Below are positions 17,901 to 27,515 of a stretch of 45,603 bases of DNA, in pieces. Position numbers and translations under genes: made by a program. Under the pieces are notes generated by a model. The model made no database searches and was not told the DNA's origin. It saw only the letters and a program-made list of their open reading frames with translations. The DNA is taken from positions 1 to 45,603 of the forward strand of contig MPNB01000023.1 in NCBI GenBank assembly GCA_002238805.1. Direction: 5' to 3'. Origin of the DNA: Rhodothermaceae bacterium bin80. GTDB taxonomy: Bacteria; Bacteroidota; Rhodothermia; Rhodothermales; Bin80. Position 1 is the stretch's first letter. Each line of letters opens with the position of its first letter.

Positions 17901-19049
17901 ATGCATGTCCCAAGACCTGCGGTTTTCTTCCTGCTGTGCATGTCCTTGCCAGCTTGCCAGAGGGATGGTCGTGACGCGAGACCCAGCGAGGAGGACTATC
18001 CACGGGTAGTTCTCTCCGAGATCTTCCGCATAGGAGATGAAGAGGCCGGCGACACTGTTCTTTTCGGCGGCATTGACGGCTTGGCTGTCAATGCCACCGG
18101 CCAATTCTTCGTAGGCGACAACTCTTCTAAGGTCATCTCGGTATTCTCCCCGGATGGTGTCCTCATGGGGACATTTGGAAGTCCTGGGAACGGTCCTGGC
18201 GAGTTTGGGAGCATAAGAAGCGTACTCGTAGGCCGGAATGACTCTATCTACGTATTCGATTCTGCTCGCGATGTACTCTCTATTTTTGCTCCCGAAACCT
18301 GGGCGTTTGAAGGCAGCGTAAAAATCGTGGATAACGATTCTGCGGGCGATCCTTCTAACGTCATTGGGATCGCAGACATGGGACCTATTGTTCAGTATCA
18401 ATTCCATATCAGTTCAGGGAACCTAGACCAGGATCGCTTTGTGGTGACCGCACAGACGAATTGGGCTGGCACGATGGTGCGGAGCTTGGCTCGCCTACCT
18501 GATGAGGAAAGACTGATCTTCATGTCACAGGAAGGGGGTCTTGCGCTACGCGAAGTTCCCTTTGCTCGCAGGCCGACTGCTCGCTTCACTCCAAGTGGGA
18601 AATTGTTCTCTGGATGGAACGAGACTATTTCTATAGCTATTACCTCGGTGGATGGAGAGACACTGGGATCCGTCCAGAAAAATCACGCGCCCATCCCGGT
18701 CACGGCGGCGGAACAGGATGCGATAGTAAATCCTGATGAGTTTGGTTCGATTCACGAGGTGAAACCGGCGTACAAGACCTTCATAGTGGATGATAAGGAT
18801 CAGGTATGGCTCAAGGGTGAGCTCCAAGGAGAAGCCCCGACCGCAGAGTGGCTGATTCTGGATGCATCTGGAAAGGTGGTCGGCCGGACTGAGTTGCCAG
18901 CGAAAGTTACACTAAGGGCTATCCGATCTGGCCGTGCTTACGGATCCATAGAAGCCGAATCTTTCTTTGCACCCTCAGTGATCCCCAGGGTCGTTGTGTA
19001 TTCTGTGGACATGGGACACACGACACCAGGCACTACAGACACACCGTGA
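17901..19049 (+). CDS. 6-bladed beta-propeller lipoprotein
   Basis: The 382-aa protein begins with a lipoprotein signal (MHVPRPAVFFLLCMSLPAC, lipid-anchored Cys at 19). The mature part has NHL-like blade sequences: GLAVNATGQFFVGDNSSKVI, SVFSPDGVLMGTFG and GPGEFG, then SVLVGRNDSIYVFD. Lipid-anchored 6-bladed beta-propellers of this kind are numerous in Bacteroidota and sit on the periplasmic or outer face. Their ligands are generally unknown. It stands alone between the accessory island and an IS relic. A second, broken member lies at 37785-38943. Confidence 0.85.
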   Translation: MHVPRPAVFFLLCMSLPACQRDGRDARPSEEDYPRVVLSEIFRIGDEEAGDTVLFGGIDGLAVNATGQFFVGDNSSKVISVFSPDGVLMGTFGSPGNGPGEFGSIRSVLVGRNDSIYVFDSARDVLSIFAPETWAFEGSVKIVDNDSAGDPSNVIGIADMGPIVQYQFHISSGNLDQDRFVVTAQTNWAGTMVRSLARLPDEERLIFMSQEGGLALREVPFARRPTARFTPSGKLFSGWNETISIAITSVDGETLGSVQKNHAPIPVTAAEQDAIVNPDEFGSIHEVKPAYKTFIVDDKDQVWLKGELQGEAPTAEWLILDASGKVVGRTELPAKVTLRAIRSGRAYGSIEAESFFAPSVIPRVVVYSVDMGHTTPGTTDTP

Positions 19050-19210
19050 ATCTTTAGGAGCAGCGGCTAGGAGCCTGCGAGGCGGAAATGTTCAGCGATC
19101 GCGGTAGGGACCCGAGTTTCCCTGGGCCCCTGTCGGAATCAACCCAGCAGCATCTATTGTATATTCAGATTGAGTTTGGGATTCTGGTCGCGATCATTGA
19201 ATGTGATTAA

Positions 19211-19672
19211 GAATTGATCATGGGATGGGAGATCATGTGGGAAGAAGAGGATGTTAAGATGGTTGCACCGATTTTGGAGAAGTACGCTGCGGCGTATCCC
19301 AACCTGTGTTCGCTGAGCTTTGATCGGGAGTATTAGCCAAAGGAGAATCTGGAGGTTTCGGTGTCCACGCCCCTGCATATAACTCTTCCCAAGAAGGGCT
19401 ACCTTTCCAAAGCGGACCTTGAGCGTCAGTCAACGGAGGCCTTCCAAATGGCACGTCGGAATCATGCAAAGGTTGAATCCCGAATTAACTGTTTGGAGCA
19501 GCATGGAGGGGGTCGCATTCGGACCAAAGGGGGCAAGGCAGGATTTGCATGGACGGTTGGGACAAGTGTATTTACCACCAATCTGTGTCGTATTGGGGCG
19601 TTCCTGATGGACCAGCTACGAACGTTGTTGCGTCAAGCGGCGTGGCAAACGAATGGATTTTGTGGATTTTAA
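19211..19672 (+). pseudogene. ISNCY-like transposase remnant
   Basis: One frame reads as the C-terminal part of an ISNCY-type transposase: ILEKYAAAYPNLCSLSFDRE, then LPKKGYLSKADLERQSTEAF, RRNHAKVESRINCLEQHGGG, and a final FTTNLCRIGAFLMDQL. It is interrupted by TAG at 19334-19336, and the N-terminal half is missing (a TAA lies at 19208-19210). It is a dead fragment. The GTG at 19361 gives a longest open piece, but that is unlikely to be a functional gene. Confidence 0.75.
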
Positions 19673-20068
19673 CCTTGCTCCACAATCGGAGACGGAAGAG
19701 CCAATTCTGGACGAGACGGAAAACCACCCAAACTGGCTTCTCGGATCTATAATCTCAGCACAACTGGGAAACTGGTTGCGTACTCCAAGGCACTCCCGTG
19801 CACATCACGAAATCAGGCCTCAATTTTGGCTATAATCAATCCTGAATAATCTTCTAACTCTACCCAGAAATTGGATCATCTCCAAAATGAGGGGGCGGGC
19901 AGGCACTATAATAATTCCTATTTTGATGCCCGGCCAATCTTCAGCATATGAAGGAGATGCATGTCCGCGTACAGGTTAGACCCCCGTATTTCGCATTATT
20001 TCGCGCTCTAAGGGGAGATGCATGTCCGCGTACAGGTTAGACTGTTCTCTCTGCAAGAAACTCAGACC
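19673..20068. other. Intergenic with a 29-nt direct repeat pair
   Basis: No gene is supported between the transposase remnant and the end of anmK. The only clear structure is a pair of identical 29-nt repeats at 19953-19981 and 20014-20042. Confidence 0.5.
19953..20042. repeat. Pair of perfect 29-nt direct repeats, 61-nt period
   Basis: Identical copies at 19953-19981 and 20014-20042 start GGAGATGCATGTCCGCG and end ACAGGTTAGAC. They are separated by 32 nt of unrelated sequence. The unit has an imperfect dyad centred on CGCG. It lies 26 nt beyond the anmK stop. The geometry resembles one spacer of a type I-E or I-F CRISPR, but two copies and an untypical repeat make a local duplication or regulatory pair more likely. 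Confidence 0.85.
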
Positions 20069-21247
20069 CTACGGAACACAAAGTTTGCCCAGCACGGCCG
20101 GACGATCAGCTCCGGTAACAGAGGGCATACTGGTCGGAATCCCGTTTGCAGTTTCGTGAGCAAGAACTGCAAAACAGAGAGCCTCCTTACTGTCTACGCC
20201 AATCCCATACGAGTCTGAGGTCTCAATGTCTACCATGCATCTGTTATGTGCAAAACAATCTCTGAGCAGGTCCATGAGCGTTCGGTTGTGTGCACCTCCC
20301 CCAGATACAATGAGTCGATTGATTGCATATTGGGGTTCCACAAAGGCCTGATAGGCCTGCCACACGGACCTTGCCGTCAAAGCCGTAGCCGTAGCTATCA
20401 AATCCTCAGCCGGTATTCGATCCGACTGATCAAGCAATCGTCGCAGAAATGCATGATTCAAATAGTCACGACCAGTCGACTTGGGGGGCTCAGACAAGAA
20501 ATAGGTGTCCTGCAACAATTCTGAAAGCAAAGCCTCATTAACCATACCGGATTTGGCTATATTCCCCCCTTCATCGAAAGGCAAGTCCAGCAAACGGCTG
20601 CAGAGCGCGTCGATAATCATATTGGCCGGACCAGTGTCAAAGCCATAGACCTGATCGGCATGTGCACCGGGAGGCAAAACAGTTAGATTGGCCACGCCAC
20701 CAAGGTTCAGGCAGCCACGAACCTCCGTGTCATGCGTGAAAATCACATAGTCGAAATAAGGCACCAGCGGTGCGCCCTGCCCCCCACATGCCATATCTGC
20801 CAACCGAAAGTCTCCGATAACAGGTATGCCAAGGAGTTGGGCCATTGTAGCGGGATCGCCGATCTGGAATGTCGAGTGTATCCCCATGCCCAGGCAAGGT
20901 ACCTTATCCGGGAGGTGCCGAATCGTTTGGCCATGGCAACCCACCAAATCCAGGCTTTGCGTGGAGTCCTCTCTGGTTGCCAGTGTGCGAGTGATCGCTT
21001 GCACGTATTCGTACGCCAGTCGCACATTCAGTTGGCTCAGTTCAGCCACGCCGATATACTCTTCACTTGCAGCCTTTCCAAGGCTGTCAGCCAATTCTTC
21101 CGAAAAGGCAAAACTGGCACCATACCAAGCGATGACTCGGAGTTGCCGTCCGTGTCCCTGCAGATCCGCGATAACTACATCAATCCCATCCAGGGATGTG
21201 CCGCTCATTACGCCGGCAACACGACGGCAGTCCTTAGGCAGAATCAC
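20069..21247 (-). CDS. anmK: Anhydro-N-acetylmuramic acid kinase
   Basis: The enzyme cleaves and phosphorylates 1,6-anhydro-MurNAc to MurNAc-6-phosphate in the cytoplasm, recycling cell-wall sugars. The 392-aa product shows the N-terminal ATP-binding signature GVMSGTSLDGID (12-23), then GCHGQTIRHLP, QIGDPATMAQLLGIPVIGDF and FDTGPANMIID, all typical of AnmK in the sugar kinase/actin superfamily. Length matches the family (about 370-390). It is the last gene of the sigma-54 activator/LptE/glycosyltransferase operon, 3 nt after the TPR-like gene. Confidence 0.95.
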   Translation of the reverse strand: MILPKDCRRVAGVMSGTSLDGIDVVIADLQGHGRQLRVIAWYGASFAFSEELADSLGKAASEEYIGVAELSQLNVRLAYEYVQAITRTLATREDSTQSLDLVGCHGQTIRHLPDKVPCLGMGIHSTFQIGDPATMAQLLGIPVIGDFRLADMACGGQGAPLVPYFDYVIFTHDTEVRGCLNLGGVANLTVLPPGAHADQVYGFDTGPANMIIDALCSRLLDLPFDEGGNIAKSGMVNEALLSELLQDTYFLSEPPKSTGRDYLNHAFLRRLLDQSDRIPAEDLIATATALTARSVWQAYQAFVEPQYAINRLIVSGGGAHNRTLMDLLRDCFAHNRCMVDIETSDSYGIGVDSKEALCFAVLAHETANGIPTSMPSVTGADRPAVLGKLCVP

Positions 21248-21250
21248 TAT

Positions 21251-21820
21251 CTACTCTGACTTGGTTAAGGCCTCCAGTCTTTCCGCTTCCTGGAGAAAGC
21301 GGTCCCGTTTATCCGGGTCCTGTTCACTGAGTGACCGGTAAACGGATGATGCTTTCTCGTACTGTTTCTGAGCTACGAGAATACGTGCGAAGGTTTCGGT
21401 GATCGTATCGCTAAACTCTTCTTCTTCCAGTGGTTCGTCAGAATCGCTGTCGTGTGAGCTTATATCAGGGCGCCCTACTGAGTCAAGTTGCGTGATCAGC
21501 CGCTGAATTTCGTCGTCATCCTCTTCTCCAATAATTTCGTCCAATTTCGCGGCTAAATTGCTGGTGTGCTCAAATGCGGGAGCACCACTCGGCTCTGGGA
21601 TTACCGGGCTCTTGTCTTCGGCCTGCAAAAGGTTCGTGGTTTTCCAGACGGATTCCGCGCGAGTGTCCTGTTCGCACACTTCCAAGGCGTGCGCTAGAAC
21701 ATAGTTGGTAGCTACATCCAAGGGGGTTTGTCGGCGCAAGTCGTGCAGTTGGTCCAGGATTTCCGCTGAGCGGCCTTCTTCGATGGCGTTCAGCGCAACA
21801 ATAAGTGTTAGAGAAGCCAT
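21251..21820 (-). CDS. TPR-like protein
   Basis: The 189-aa protein starts MASLTLIVALNAIEEGRSAE. It has helical repeat character: EILDQLHDLRRQTPLDVATN near the start and ARILVAQKQYEKASSVYRSL near the end are tetratricopeptide-like helix pairs. The middle is a long acidic stretch (EEDDDEI, DSDSDEPLEEEE). No signal peptide is convincing, so it is probably cytoplasmic. Its ATG is separated by one base from the glycosyltransferase stop and its stop by 3 nt from anmK, so it is tightly co-transcribed. A scaffold role in envelope assembly is an inference from position only. Confidence 0.7.
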   Translation of the reverse strand: MASLTLIVALNAIEEGRSAEILDQLHDLRRQTPLDVATNYVLAHALEVCEQDTRAESVWKTTNLLQAEDKSPVIPEPSGAPAFEHTSNLAAKLDEIIGEEDDDEIQRLITQLDSVGRPDISSHDSDSDEPLEEEEFSDTITETFARILVAQKQYEKASSVYRSLSEQDPDKRDRFLQEAERLEALTKSE

Positions 21821-21821
21821 A

Positions 21822-23252
21822 CTAGGTTCGGTCAAGAAGCTCAAAAATATTATACCGCGTAACGAAGATATAGGACATTGAAAATAATATTTGGAATCCA
21901 ACAGCGGCCCAAATACCATCCCACAGAAGATAACAGAGTCCAACGACAGAGTATACGGCCATCACTGCTTCAATTACTACGATTAGGGGGGAAGTTCGGA
22001 CGCTGTACCTTCCCTTGGCCTTTGGAGTCCGCTCAAAGTCTGTGGAGAAACGCCTCCATGCTGTCCAGAGTGCTTTTGTGTTGCTTATGGCAAGTCCCAT
22101 TGATCCTGCCATAAAGATGGGGAAAAACCACATTCGGCGGGGCCAGTCCGGGTAAAGGGTGCGCTGAGCAAACACCTGTGCAAGGAAGAACCCCAGTAAG
22201 CCCACTAAACCGAGGCCCATGACTCCAAAATAGACCTGCCCGGGGCCAGCTCCTTGTGCTTCCTGAAACAGCAGGAGCGGATGTAGCAGAGTTACAAGAA
22301 CGAGACATGGATAGACTACATGAGCGGTCAGGTGAACAGTGCCTTGAATTTTAGTTTTTAGAGGCACGGCTGCCCGCCATAGCCTCCAAAGTAGCTTACG
22401 CGCGGCCTCTGCCGTTCCTTTTGTCCAGCGTGTCTGCTGTACCCGAAGTGCAGCCAGTGTTGCCGGCAGCTCTGCCGGAGCCTCCAGTTCATTGATGTAC
22501 CGAAACTTCCAGCCGCGAAGTTGTGCACGATAGCTCAAATCCAAGTCTTCCGCCAATGTATCTCCATGCCAGCCACCCGCATCTACAATACAACTGCGTT
22601 TCCATAGACCCGCTGTTCCATTAAAATTGATAAAGCAGCCCGAAGTATGCCGTGCGACCTGCTCAACGGCAAAATGTGCATCCAGTGACCATGCCTGCAC
22701 CTGGGTAAGAAGCGAGGTCCGAGCGTTCATGTGGCCCCAGCGCATTTGAACCATACCCAGCCCATCCTCCTCCATCAATGGAACCAGACGCAGTAAAAAA
22801 TCTTTCGAAGGCATGAAGTCAGCATCAAACACTGCTAAAAGTTCTCCAGTAGCCGACTGCAGACCATTAGCCAACGCACCCGCCTTATAACCCTCGCGGT
22901 GGTGGCGCTGTATGTGTACAATGTCGAGTCCGCGTGATTGCCAATCAACGACACATTGCCTAGTTATTGCGACGGTCTCATCGGTGGAATCATCCAGAAC
23001 CTGCAACTGCAACAGACCTCGGGGATACTCAATAGCTGCGCAGGCATCAATCACACGCTGGGCAACAAGTGCTTCATTGTAAAGGGGGATCTGAATGGTA
23101 ACGTGTGGCCACGCACCATTTTTGCGGTTGATATCCGGCAGCGGGTCCGGGTTCGTGCCCTCGCTACGAGCAACCACTGTGCTCATCCAAAGCAGGTTGG
23201 CGCCATAGAAAGCGAGCACCAACATAGCACCCGCGTACAGTACGGCAATCAT
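21822..23252 (-). CDS. Membrane family 2 glycosyltransferase
   Basis: With ATG 23252 the protein has 476 aa. It has an N-terminal membrane helix (residues about 1-25), a cytoplasmic GT-A domain with IPLYNE (55-60), DDS (87-89), FDAD (142-145), TLAEDLDLS with the catalytic Asp (232-240) and QQTRW (272-276), then four or more C-terminal helices. This is the layout of cellulose-synthase/mannan-synthase-like processive transferases. The sugar donor is not evident. An in-frame TTG at 23264 would overlap the LptE gene; the ATG 5 nt after the LptE stop is preferred. Location between lptE and anmK suggests surface polysaccharide or envelope work. Confidence 0.9.
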   Translation of the reverse strand: MIAVLYAGAMLVLAFYGANLLWMSTVVARSEGTNPDPLPDINRKNGAWPHVTIQIPLYNEALVAQRVIDACAAIEYPRGLLQLQVLDDSTDETVAITRQCVVDWQSRGLDIVHIQRHHREGYKAGALANGLQSATGELLAVFDADFMPSKDFLLRLVPLMEEDGLGMVQMRWGHMNARTSLLTQVQAWSLDAHFAVEQVARHTSGCFINFNGTAGLWKRSCIVDAGGWHGDTLAEDLDLSYRAQLRGWKFRYINELEAPAELPATLAALRVQQTRWTKGTAEAARKLLWRLWRAAVPLKTKIQGTVHLTAHVVYPCLVLVTLLHPLLLFQEAQGAGPGQVYFGVMGLGLVGLLGFFLAQVFAQRTLYPDWPRRMWFFPIFMAGSMGLAISNTKALWTAWRRFSTDFERTPKAKGRYSVRTSPLIVVIEAVMAVYSVVGLCYLLWDGIWAAVGFQILFSMSYIFVTRYNIFELLDRT

Positions 23253-23257
23253 ACTGC

Positions 23258-23764
23258 TTACCAATTGGAAGTGGCTGCGGTAAAGAGATCGTCGGCAATG
23301 TTTTCGAGGGCAGCCAACGCAGCGGCTTCTTCGGCTTCCAACCCACCCTCCAGGGGGTCGTAGTCATCAAAACCGCTAAAGGTCCGTTCCAGTACATCCC
23401 CATCCACCTGATTGGCATACTGGGCAGAGACGGAAATAGCGATGCGGTTGTACTGAGCACGTTCTTGTCCGGTCACGGATGTGGGGGCATTGCTATAACG
23501 TGTAATCTGTGTGGTAAGCAATATATCGGCCTCTGCTTCGTCTTCGGTCAGGATGAGTCTCGTTTGTCGGACAAACCGGTCAATCATGAGCTCTGTCAGG
23601 GACTCATCCAGAAGCGTCAGGGGACTCGTACTTTGGTCTTCGGCTATCGGGATAGCAATCGTAGTTAAGTGAGCCGGGATGCTTGCTCCGCTGAAGCTGT
23701 AATATGAGCAACCATGCATACACAGGAGAAGCCCGAGAAGCGTGAAGTTAAGCCACCTCGTCAT
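23258..23764 (-). CDS. LptE-family lipoprotein
   Basis: The 168-aa protein has a lipoprotein signal (MTRWLNFTLLGLLLCMHGC) followed by YYSFSGASIPAHLTTIAIPI, which matches the LptE-like family of Bacteroidota. LptE plugs the LptD barrel that inserts lipopolysaccharide in the outer membrane. The middle (LLDESLTELMIDRFVRQTRL, EAEADILLTTQI) fits the conserved alpha/beta domain. Its ATG overlaps the end of the sigma-54 activator gene by 17 nt. In many Bacteroidota this gene directly follows a sigma-54 activator and miaB, as far as I recall. Confidence 0.85.
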   Translation of the reverse strand: MTRWLNFTLLGLLLCMHGCSYYSFSGASIPAHLTTIAIPIAEDQSTSPLTLLDESLTELMIDRFVRQTRLILTEDEAEADILLTTQITRYSNAPTSVTGQERAQYNRIAISVSAQYANQVDGDVLERTFSGFDDYDPLEGGLEAEEAAALAALENIADDLFTAATSNW

Positions 23765-24980
23765 CCAGTTTCTGAAGCTTGCGATAAAGTGTGCGCTGAC
23801 TGATGCCAAGTGCGGCAGCAGCCTCCTTGCGATTGCCGTCAAAATGCTTCATTGCCTGTAGGATTAAATCCCGCTCCGCTTTCTCGAGCGTTAGAATGGT
23901 CTTTGGCTCATCTCCTGATTCAACCTCATAGACGACACTGTCCAGATCCCGCTTACGATCCGGGCTGGGCAACATAGGCACAGGACGGGAGCTGTCAATC
24001 TGTATCTCTTCCCGGTAGTGCGGCTCAGGCTCGCTACTGTGTACGCGGTCGCCGAGTGTCCTTCCAAGGTCTTTGCGCAAGTCCTGTATACTTTGGCGGA
24101 TTTCGAGTAATGCCCGGTAGATAACAGCAAGTTCAAGGGCGGATTCTTTGACAGGTTCACCCTTCACAGGCATAAGTGCAGTGGAGTCGCCACCTGCAGT
24201 CACCCCGCGCAAAAAAGGTCGAATGGCATCCGTACCTACGTCAATCCCACGGTGCAGTACGACGATCTGGTCAGCGACATTACGTAGTTCGCGCACATTT
24301 CCAGGCCAATGATAGGATTCAAGCAACGCGTAGGCTTCCGGGGTTAACTTTCGGCGAGGTGATTGATATTTTCGGGTGGATGCATAAATAAAGGCATCAA
24401 AGATCGGCCTAATGTCTTCCCTCCGTTCACGGAGCGGGGGGACCCGGATGATCACAGTGCTGAGGCGATAGTACAGATCCTCTCTGAACCGGCCAGCGCC
24501 TACCTCACGTCCCAGATTCTTGTTTGTTGCTGCAACTACACGGACATCCGTTCGCTGGACGGTGGTGGAACCGACACGGTTGAAGGTGCCGGACTCGAGC
24601 ACCCGGAGCAGCCTTACCTGGGTGGGCTGTGGCATTTCGCCAATTTCGTCCAGAAAGATTGTTCCTCCGTCGGCTTCCTCGAACAGTCCGCGCCGACGCT
24701 CAGTAGCACCGGTATATGCACCTCTTTCCGCGCCGAAAAGCTCTGATTCTATCAGACCTTCAGGAATAGCCCCGGTGTTGATGACTTTGAGTGCACTATG
24801 TCGGCGCTGCGACAGTTCGTGGATGGCCTGTGCAATCAGCTCCTTTCCGACTCCGCTTTCTCCCTCAATGAGGACAGAAATGTCTGTACGCGCGACTTGA
24901 CGAACACGGTCTATCACGTGGTGAATCCCAGGGGATTCACCAATGATGCCAAATCGGGCTTGTACTGCTTGTCGGTCCAT
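23748..24980 (-). CDS. Sigma-54-dependent transcriptional activator
   Basis: This 410-aa AAA+ activator begins almost directly with the central domain: Walker A GESGVGKE (40-47), the sigma-54 contact loop as GAYTGA (87-92, consensus GAFTGA), and Walker B GTIFLDEIGE (106-115). A Fis-type helix-turn-helix closes the protein (NRKEAAAALGISQRTLYRKL, about 384-403). There is no receiver or sensor domain at the N terminus, so control must come from another route. It remodels sigma-54 RNA polymerase at enhancer-dependent promoters. It heads the operon with lptE. Confidence 0.93.
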   Translation of the reverse strand: MDRQAVQARFGIIGESPGIHHVIDRVRQVARTDISVLIEGESGVGKELIAQAIHELSQRRHSALKVINTGAIPEGLIESELFGAERGAYTGATERRRGLFEEADGGTIFLDEIGEMPQPTQVRLLRVLESGTFNRVGSTTVQRTDVRVVAATNKNLGREVGAGRFREDLYYRLSTVIIRVPPLRERREDIRPIFDAFIYASTRKYQSPRRKLTPEAYALLESYHWPGNVRELRNVADQIVVLHRGIDVGTDAIRPFLRGVTAGGDSTALMPVKGEPVKESALELAVIYRALLEIRQSIQDLRKDLGRTLGDRVHSSEPEPHYREEIQIDSSRPVPMLPSPDRKRDLDSVVYEVESGDEPKTILTLEKAERDLILQAMKHFDGNRKEAAAALGISQRTLYRKLQKLDDEVA

Positions 24981-24998
24981 GAGGCGGAGAATTGCTTG

Positions 24999-25985
24999 CT
25001 AACTCAGCCAAGACAAATTATGGGAATCATCTGCGGCAATAACCACCATGTGCGGCAACGCGCATATGTATTTCACGGCGCACGGGATATCCGTCCGACC
25101 AGTCAACTGACCATAAAAACTCAGCCCGTCTGCCGTAAAATCGTCTGGTACGGTACTGCCTGCCGCTTCAATCAGAGTTGGCAGAAAATCTGTAAAGTCC
25201 ACCAGCCCATCATTGACGATATTCGGCTGAATCGTTCCGAGCCGGTAAGCGATGAGTGGTACATGCGTTCCCGCAGCAACAGGATAAGCTTTTCTACCTT
25301 GGATCAGACCTGTTTTGTGCTGAGAGGATGTGGTCCGATGCGTCCCATTGTCTGTTGTGAACAGCACCAGCGTATTGCGGTCAAGCTCCAAAATAATGTA
25401 CTGTAGGTGACTTGTAACGGCTGCCGCGCTCAATGTACTGCCAAAGTGCAAATTCTTTGAATCCCGCTTCCTCGGAAGTTGAGCCTCTGCGCCCCGCCAG
25501 TTCTCGTTGGTACGTGTTACCATACAACTGCCACTTGCAGCAATTCCTGTGGCATAGCCAACGTCCTGCAACAGATGGGCAAACGTCTGCTCAGTTGGAT
25601 CCAGCAGCCCAAATCCAATGTAGTTTCGAAAATTATACTTGCCGGTCATCAACTGCACCCTCGTGGGTGTACAGAAAGGGGTGGAAAATACATGGGTGAA
25701 CCGCATTCCATGTTGAGCGAGGAGGTCCAAATGTGGTGTATCATAACTCAATTCACCGTTTACTCCCAGCGTCTCGTAGCCCATGTCGTCGGCCATGATA
25801 AGTACAATATTGGGCGGGCGCTCAGTTGCAAAGGCAGCAATGAAGAGCAGCAAAGACAGTAATCGAATGGGAATTATATACTTGAGTGAAAATCCGATTC
25901 CTACTTGGCGACTTTCTTCGGTTTGCCCTACATGATCCGAGGCCTTGCTTCGGCAATGGTCAAATTCTTGTACGAGAATTCGCAC
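24999..25985 (-). pseudogene. Decayed sulfatase
   Basis: The frame contains the front of a type I sulfatase: a hydrophobic export signal, then PPNIVLIMADDMGYETLGVN and FCTPTRVQLMTGKYNFRNY, in which the CTPTR Cys would be converted to formylglycine. Later NTLVLFTTDNGT and AGTHVPLIAYRLG and DFTDFLPTLIEAAG also match. However, about 100 residues between GIAAS and LQYIILELD are missing, the C terminus stops soon after the LSFYGQLTG region, and no believable start precedes the signal (homology begins near 25883 while the first start codon, GTG, is at 25985). I judge it non-functional. Confidence 0.75.
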
Positions 25986-26040
25986 ACATGGTTTTTTCTG
26001 CTTCCTTCGTGGACTGCTTTGAGTCGGGTTCGGCTTTCTT

Positions 26041-26577
26041 TACACAGATCGAAACAAGTAGTTATGATCGTTGAGGGGATAACCCTCAACCCCCGAGTTA
26101 CGTATTCGTTCAATGATTTTCAGGGTATCGGACTTGGTATAACGTTCCCAGGCATGATGGTGAAACTCTACGAAATATTTGCCCGAAGGGAATCAGTTCG
26201 CTTTCTTCAAGTTGCTGAAAGAATTCGTATTCAACCCCTTTGATGTCCAGTTTGAGGATGTCGGCGCCTTCTAACCCAAGGTAGCGGAGCGAGGAAAACG
26301 GAGTGATTCCCCGTACTTCGTACGAATGTGTCTTCATCCGCACCACATTGACGTGATCTGCAAGGATGGAACCACTTTTGTTGACATTCGACTGAAAGAA
26401 GGTCAGTGTCTCGTTGCTGGCGCATACGGCGAAAGGAAAATGCACGAACTAATCCCCATATTGTCCCGCAAGGATACATCAGGGTGGGCTTGTGTTTCCG
26501 CGTCGGGTCAACCACGACACACTCCGCAGCATACTTTTCGATGGGAATTACCCGTTTAAGTGAAACTTTGTTGCCGA
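26041..26577 (-). pseudogene. FkbM-type methyltransferase remnant
   Basis: Pieces of a Methyltransf_21/FkbM protein can be read on the minus strand in shifting frames: an N-terminal VVVDPTRKHKPTL, then FPFAVCASNETLTFF, ADILKLDIKGVEYEFFQQLE (the LKxDIEGAE motif), and in another frame IFVEFHHHAWERYTKSD. At least two frameshifts separate these parts, so the gene is dead. It begins a few bases from the IS1595-type remnant on the other strand. These methyltransferases act on sugars or other small acceptors and often sit with sulfatase and polysaccharide genes. Confidence 0.6.
26543..26574 (-). repeat. 32-nt inverted repeat, left copy
   Basis: Perfect inverted copy of 28591-28622. On the minus strand it reads GCAACAAAGTTTCACTTAAA and continues to ATTCCC. 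It overlaps the start of the FkbM-type remnant, where it would encode NKVSLKRVIP. Confidence 0.9.
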
Positions 26578-26587
26578 TAGTGTAATC

Positions 26588-27515
26588 ATGGCAAAGCCGG
26601 GACGTTCGTACAGAGACGGAATAACGTTGTTACAATTACAGGACTTGTTTCCTGATGAAGCATCAGCACAATAGTGGTTGAGTCAGTTGTTTGGCCTGAT
26701 GGCCGCAAGTGTCCGCGCTGTGGGGGAGACAACACGTATCGAGGGACACACAAGACCATGCCATATCGTTGCCGACCATGCAAACGAACGTTCAGCGTAC
26801 GTACCGGAACAGCTATGCAATCGAGCAAATTACCGTTACGTACATGGGTCTACGCGATCTATCTTGAAATGACTTCGCTCAAGGGTGTGTCCAGCATGAA
26901 ACTGCATCGTGATCTTGGTATCAAACAGGATACGGCATGGCATTTACAGCATCGCATTCGGACGGCATTTATCCAAGAGATTGCTAATGAGTTTGCGGGC
27001 CCAGTTGAAGTTGACGAATCATACTTTGGTGGACTAGAAAGAACAAGCACGCTAGTAAAAAAGCCAACCTGGGACGTGGCCCCGTAGCGAAAACAGCCGT
27101 CGTGGGTATGAAGGATTGGGAGAGCAATAACGTAGCTGCACGTGTGGTTGCCAGCACTGATAAATCAACACTGCAAGGCTTTGTACGTGAGCACATGGAA
27201 GACGGTACGAAGGTCTGCACGGATGACGCACGGGCTTATGTTGGGCTTGAAAACCACGAGAGCGTCAAACACAGTGTATCCGAGTATGTGAACGGGCAGG
27301 CTCATACAACTGGCGTAGAGAGTTTCTGGGCGGTTCTGAAACGTGCTTATCACGGAGTCTATCATCACATGTCTCCGAAACACCTGCAACGCTACGTAGA
27401 TCGGTTCGCAGGGAAACACAACCTTCGCGGTCTTGATACAATTCAGTAGATGAACCACGTGGTAGCTGCTATGGTAGGAAAACGATTGATGTACAAAGAC
27501 TTGGTGGGGAAGTAA
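26588..27515 (+). pseudogene. IS1595-family transposase, inactivated
   Basis: The sequence reads as an almost full-length ISXO2-like IS1595 transposase: MAKPGRSYRDGITLLQLQDL, a zinc ribbon with CPRCGGDNTYRG and YRCRPCKRTF, then EVDESYFGGLE, VCTDDARAYVGL and GVESFWAVLKRAYHG, ending GKRLMYKDLVGK. It carries four lesions: TAG at 26672-26674 with a one-base loss beside it, a one-base loss near 27040 just after the ESYFGGLER motif, and TAG at 27447-27449. The DDE-type residues themselves (D, D, E in the three motifs) are preserved. It cannot make an active transposase. Confidence 0.85.

Noticed and set aside
17856..18407. 183-aa minus-strand gene
   Set aside because: It lies wholly across the start of the well-supported beta-propeller lipoprotein on the plus strand and has no recognisable features.
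19953..20042. Second mini-CRISPR array
   Set aside because: Only two repeats, a repeat unlike known type I-E or I-F units and unlike the 37-nt array at 119-381, and no cas genes. Kept as a direct repeat only.
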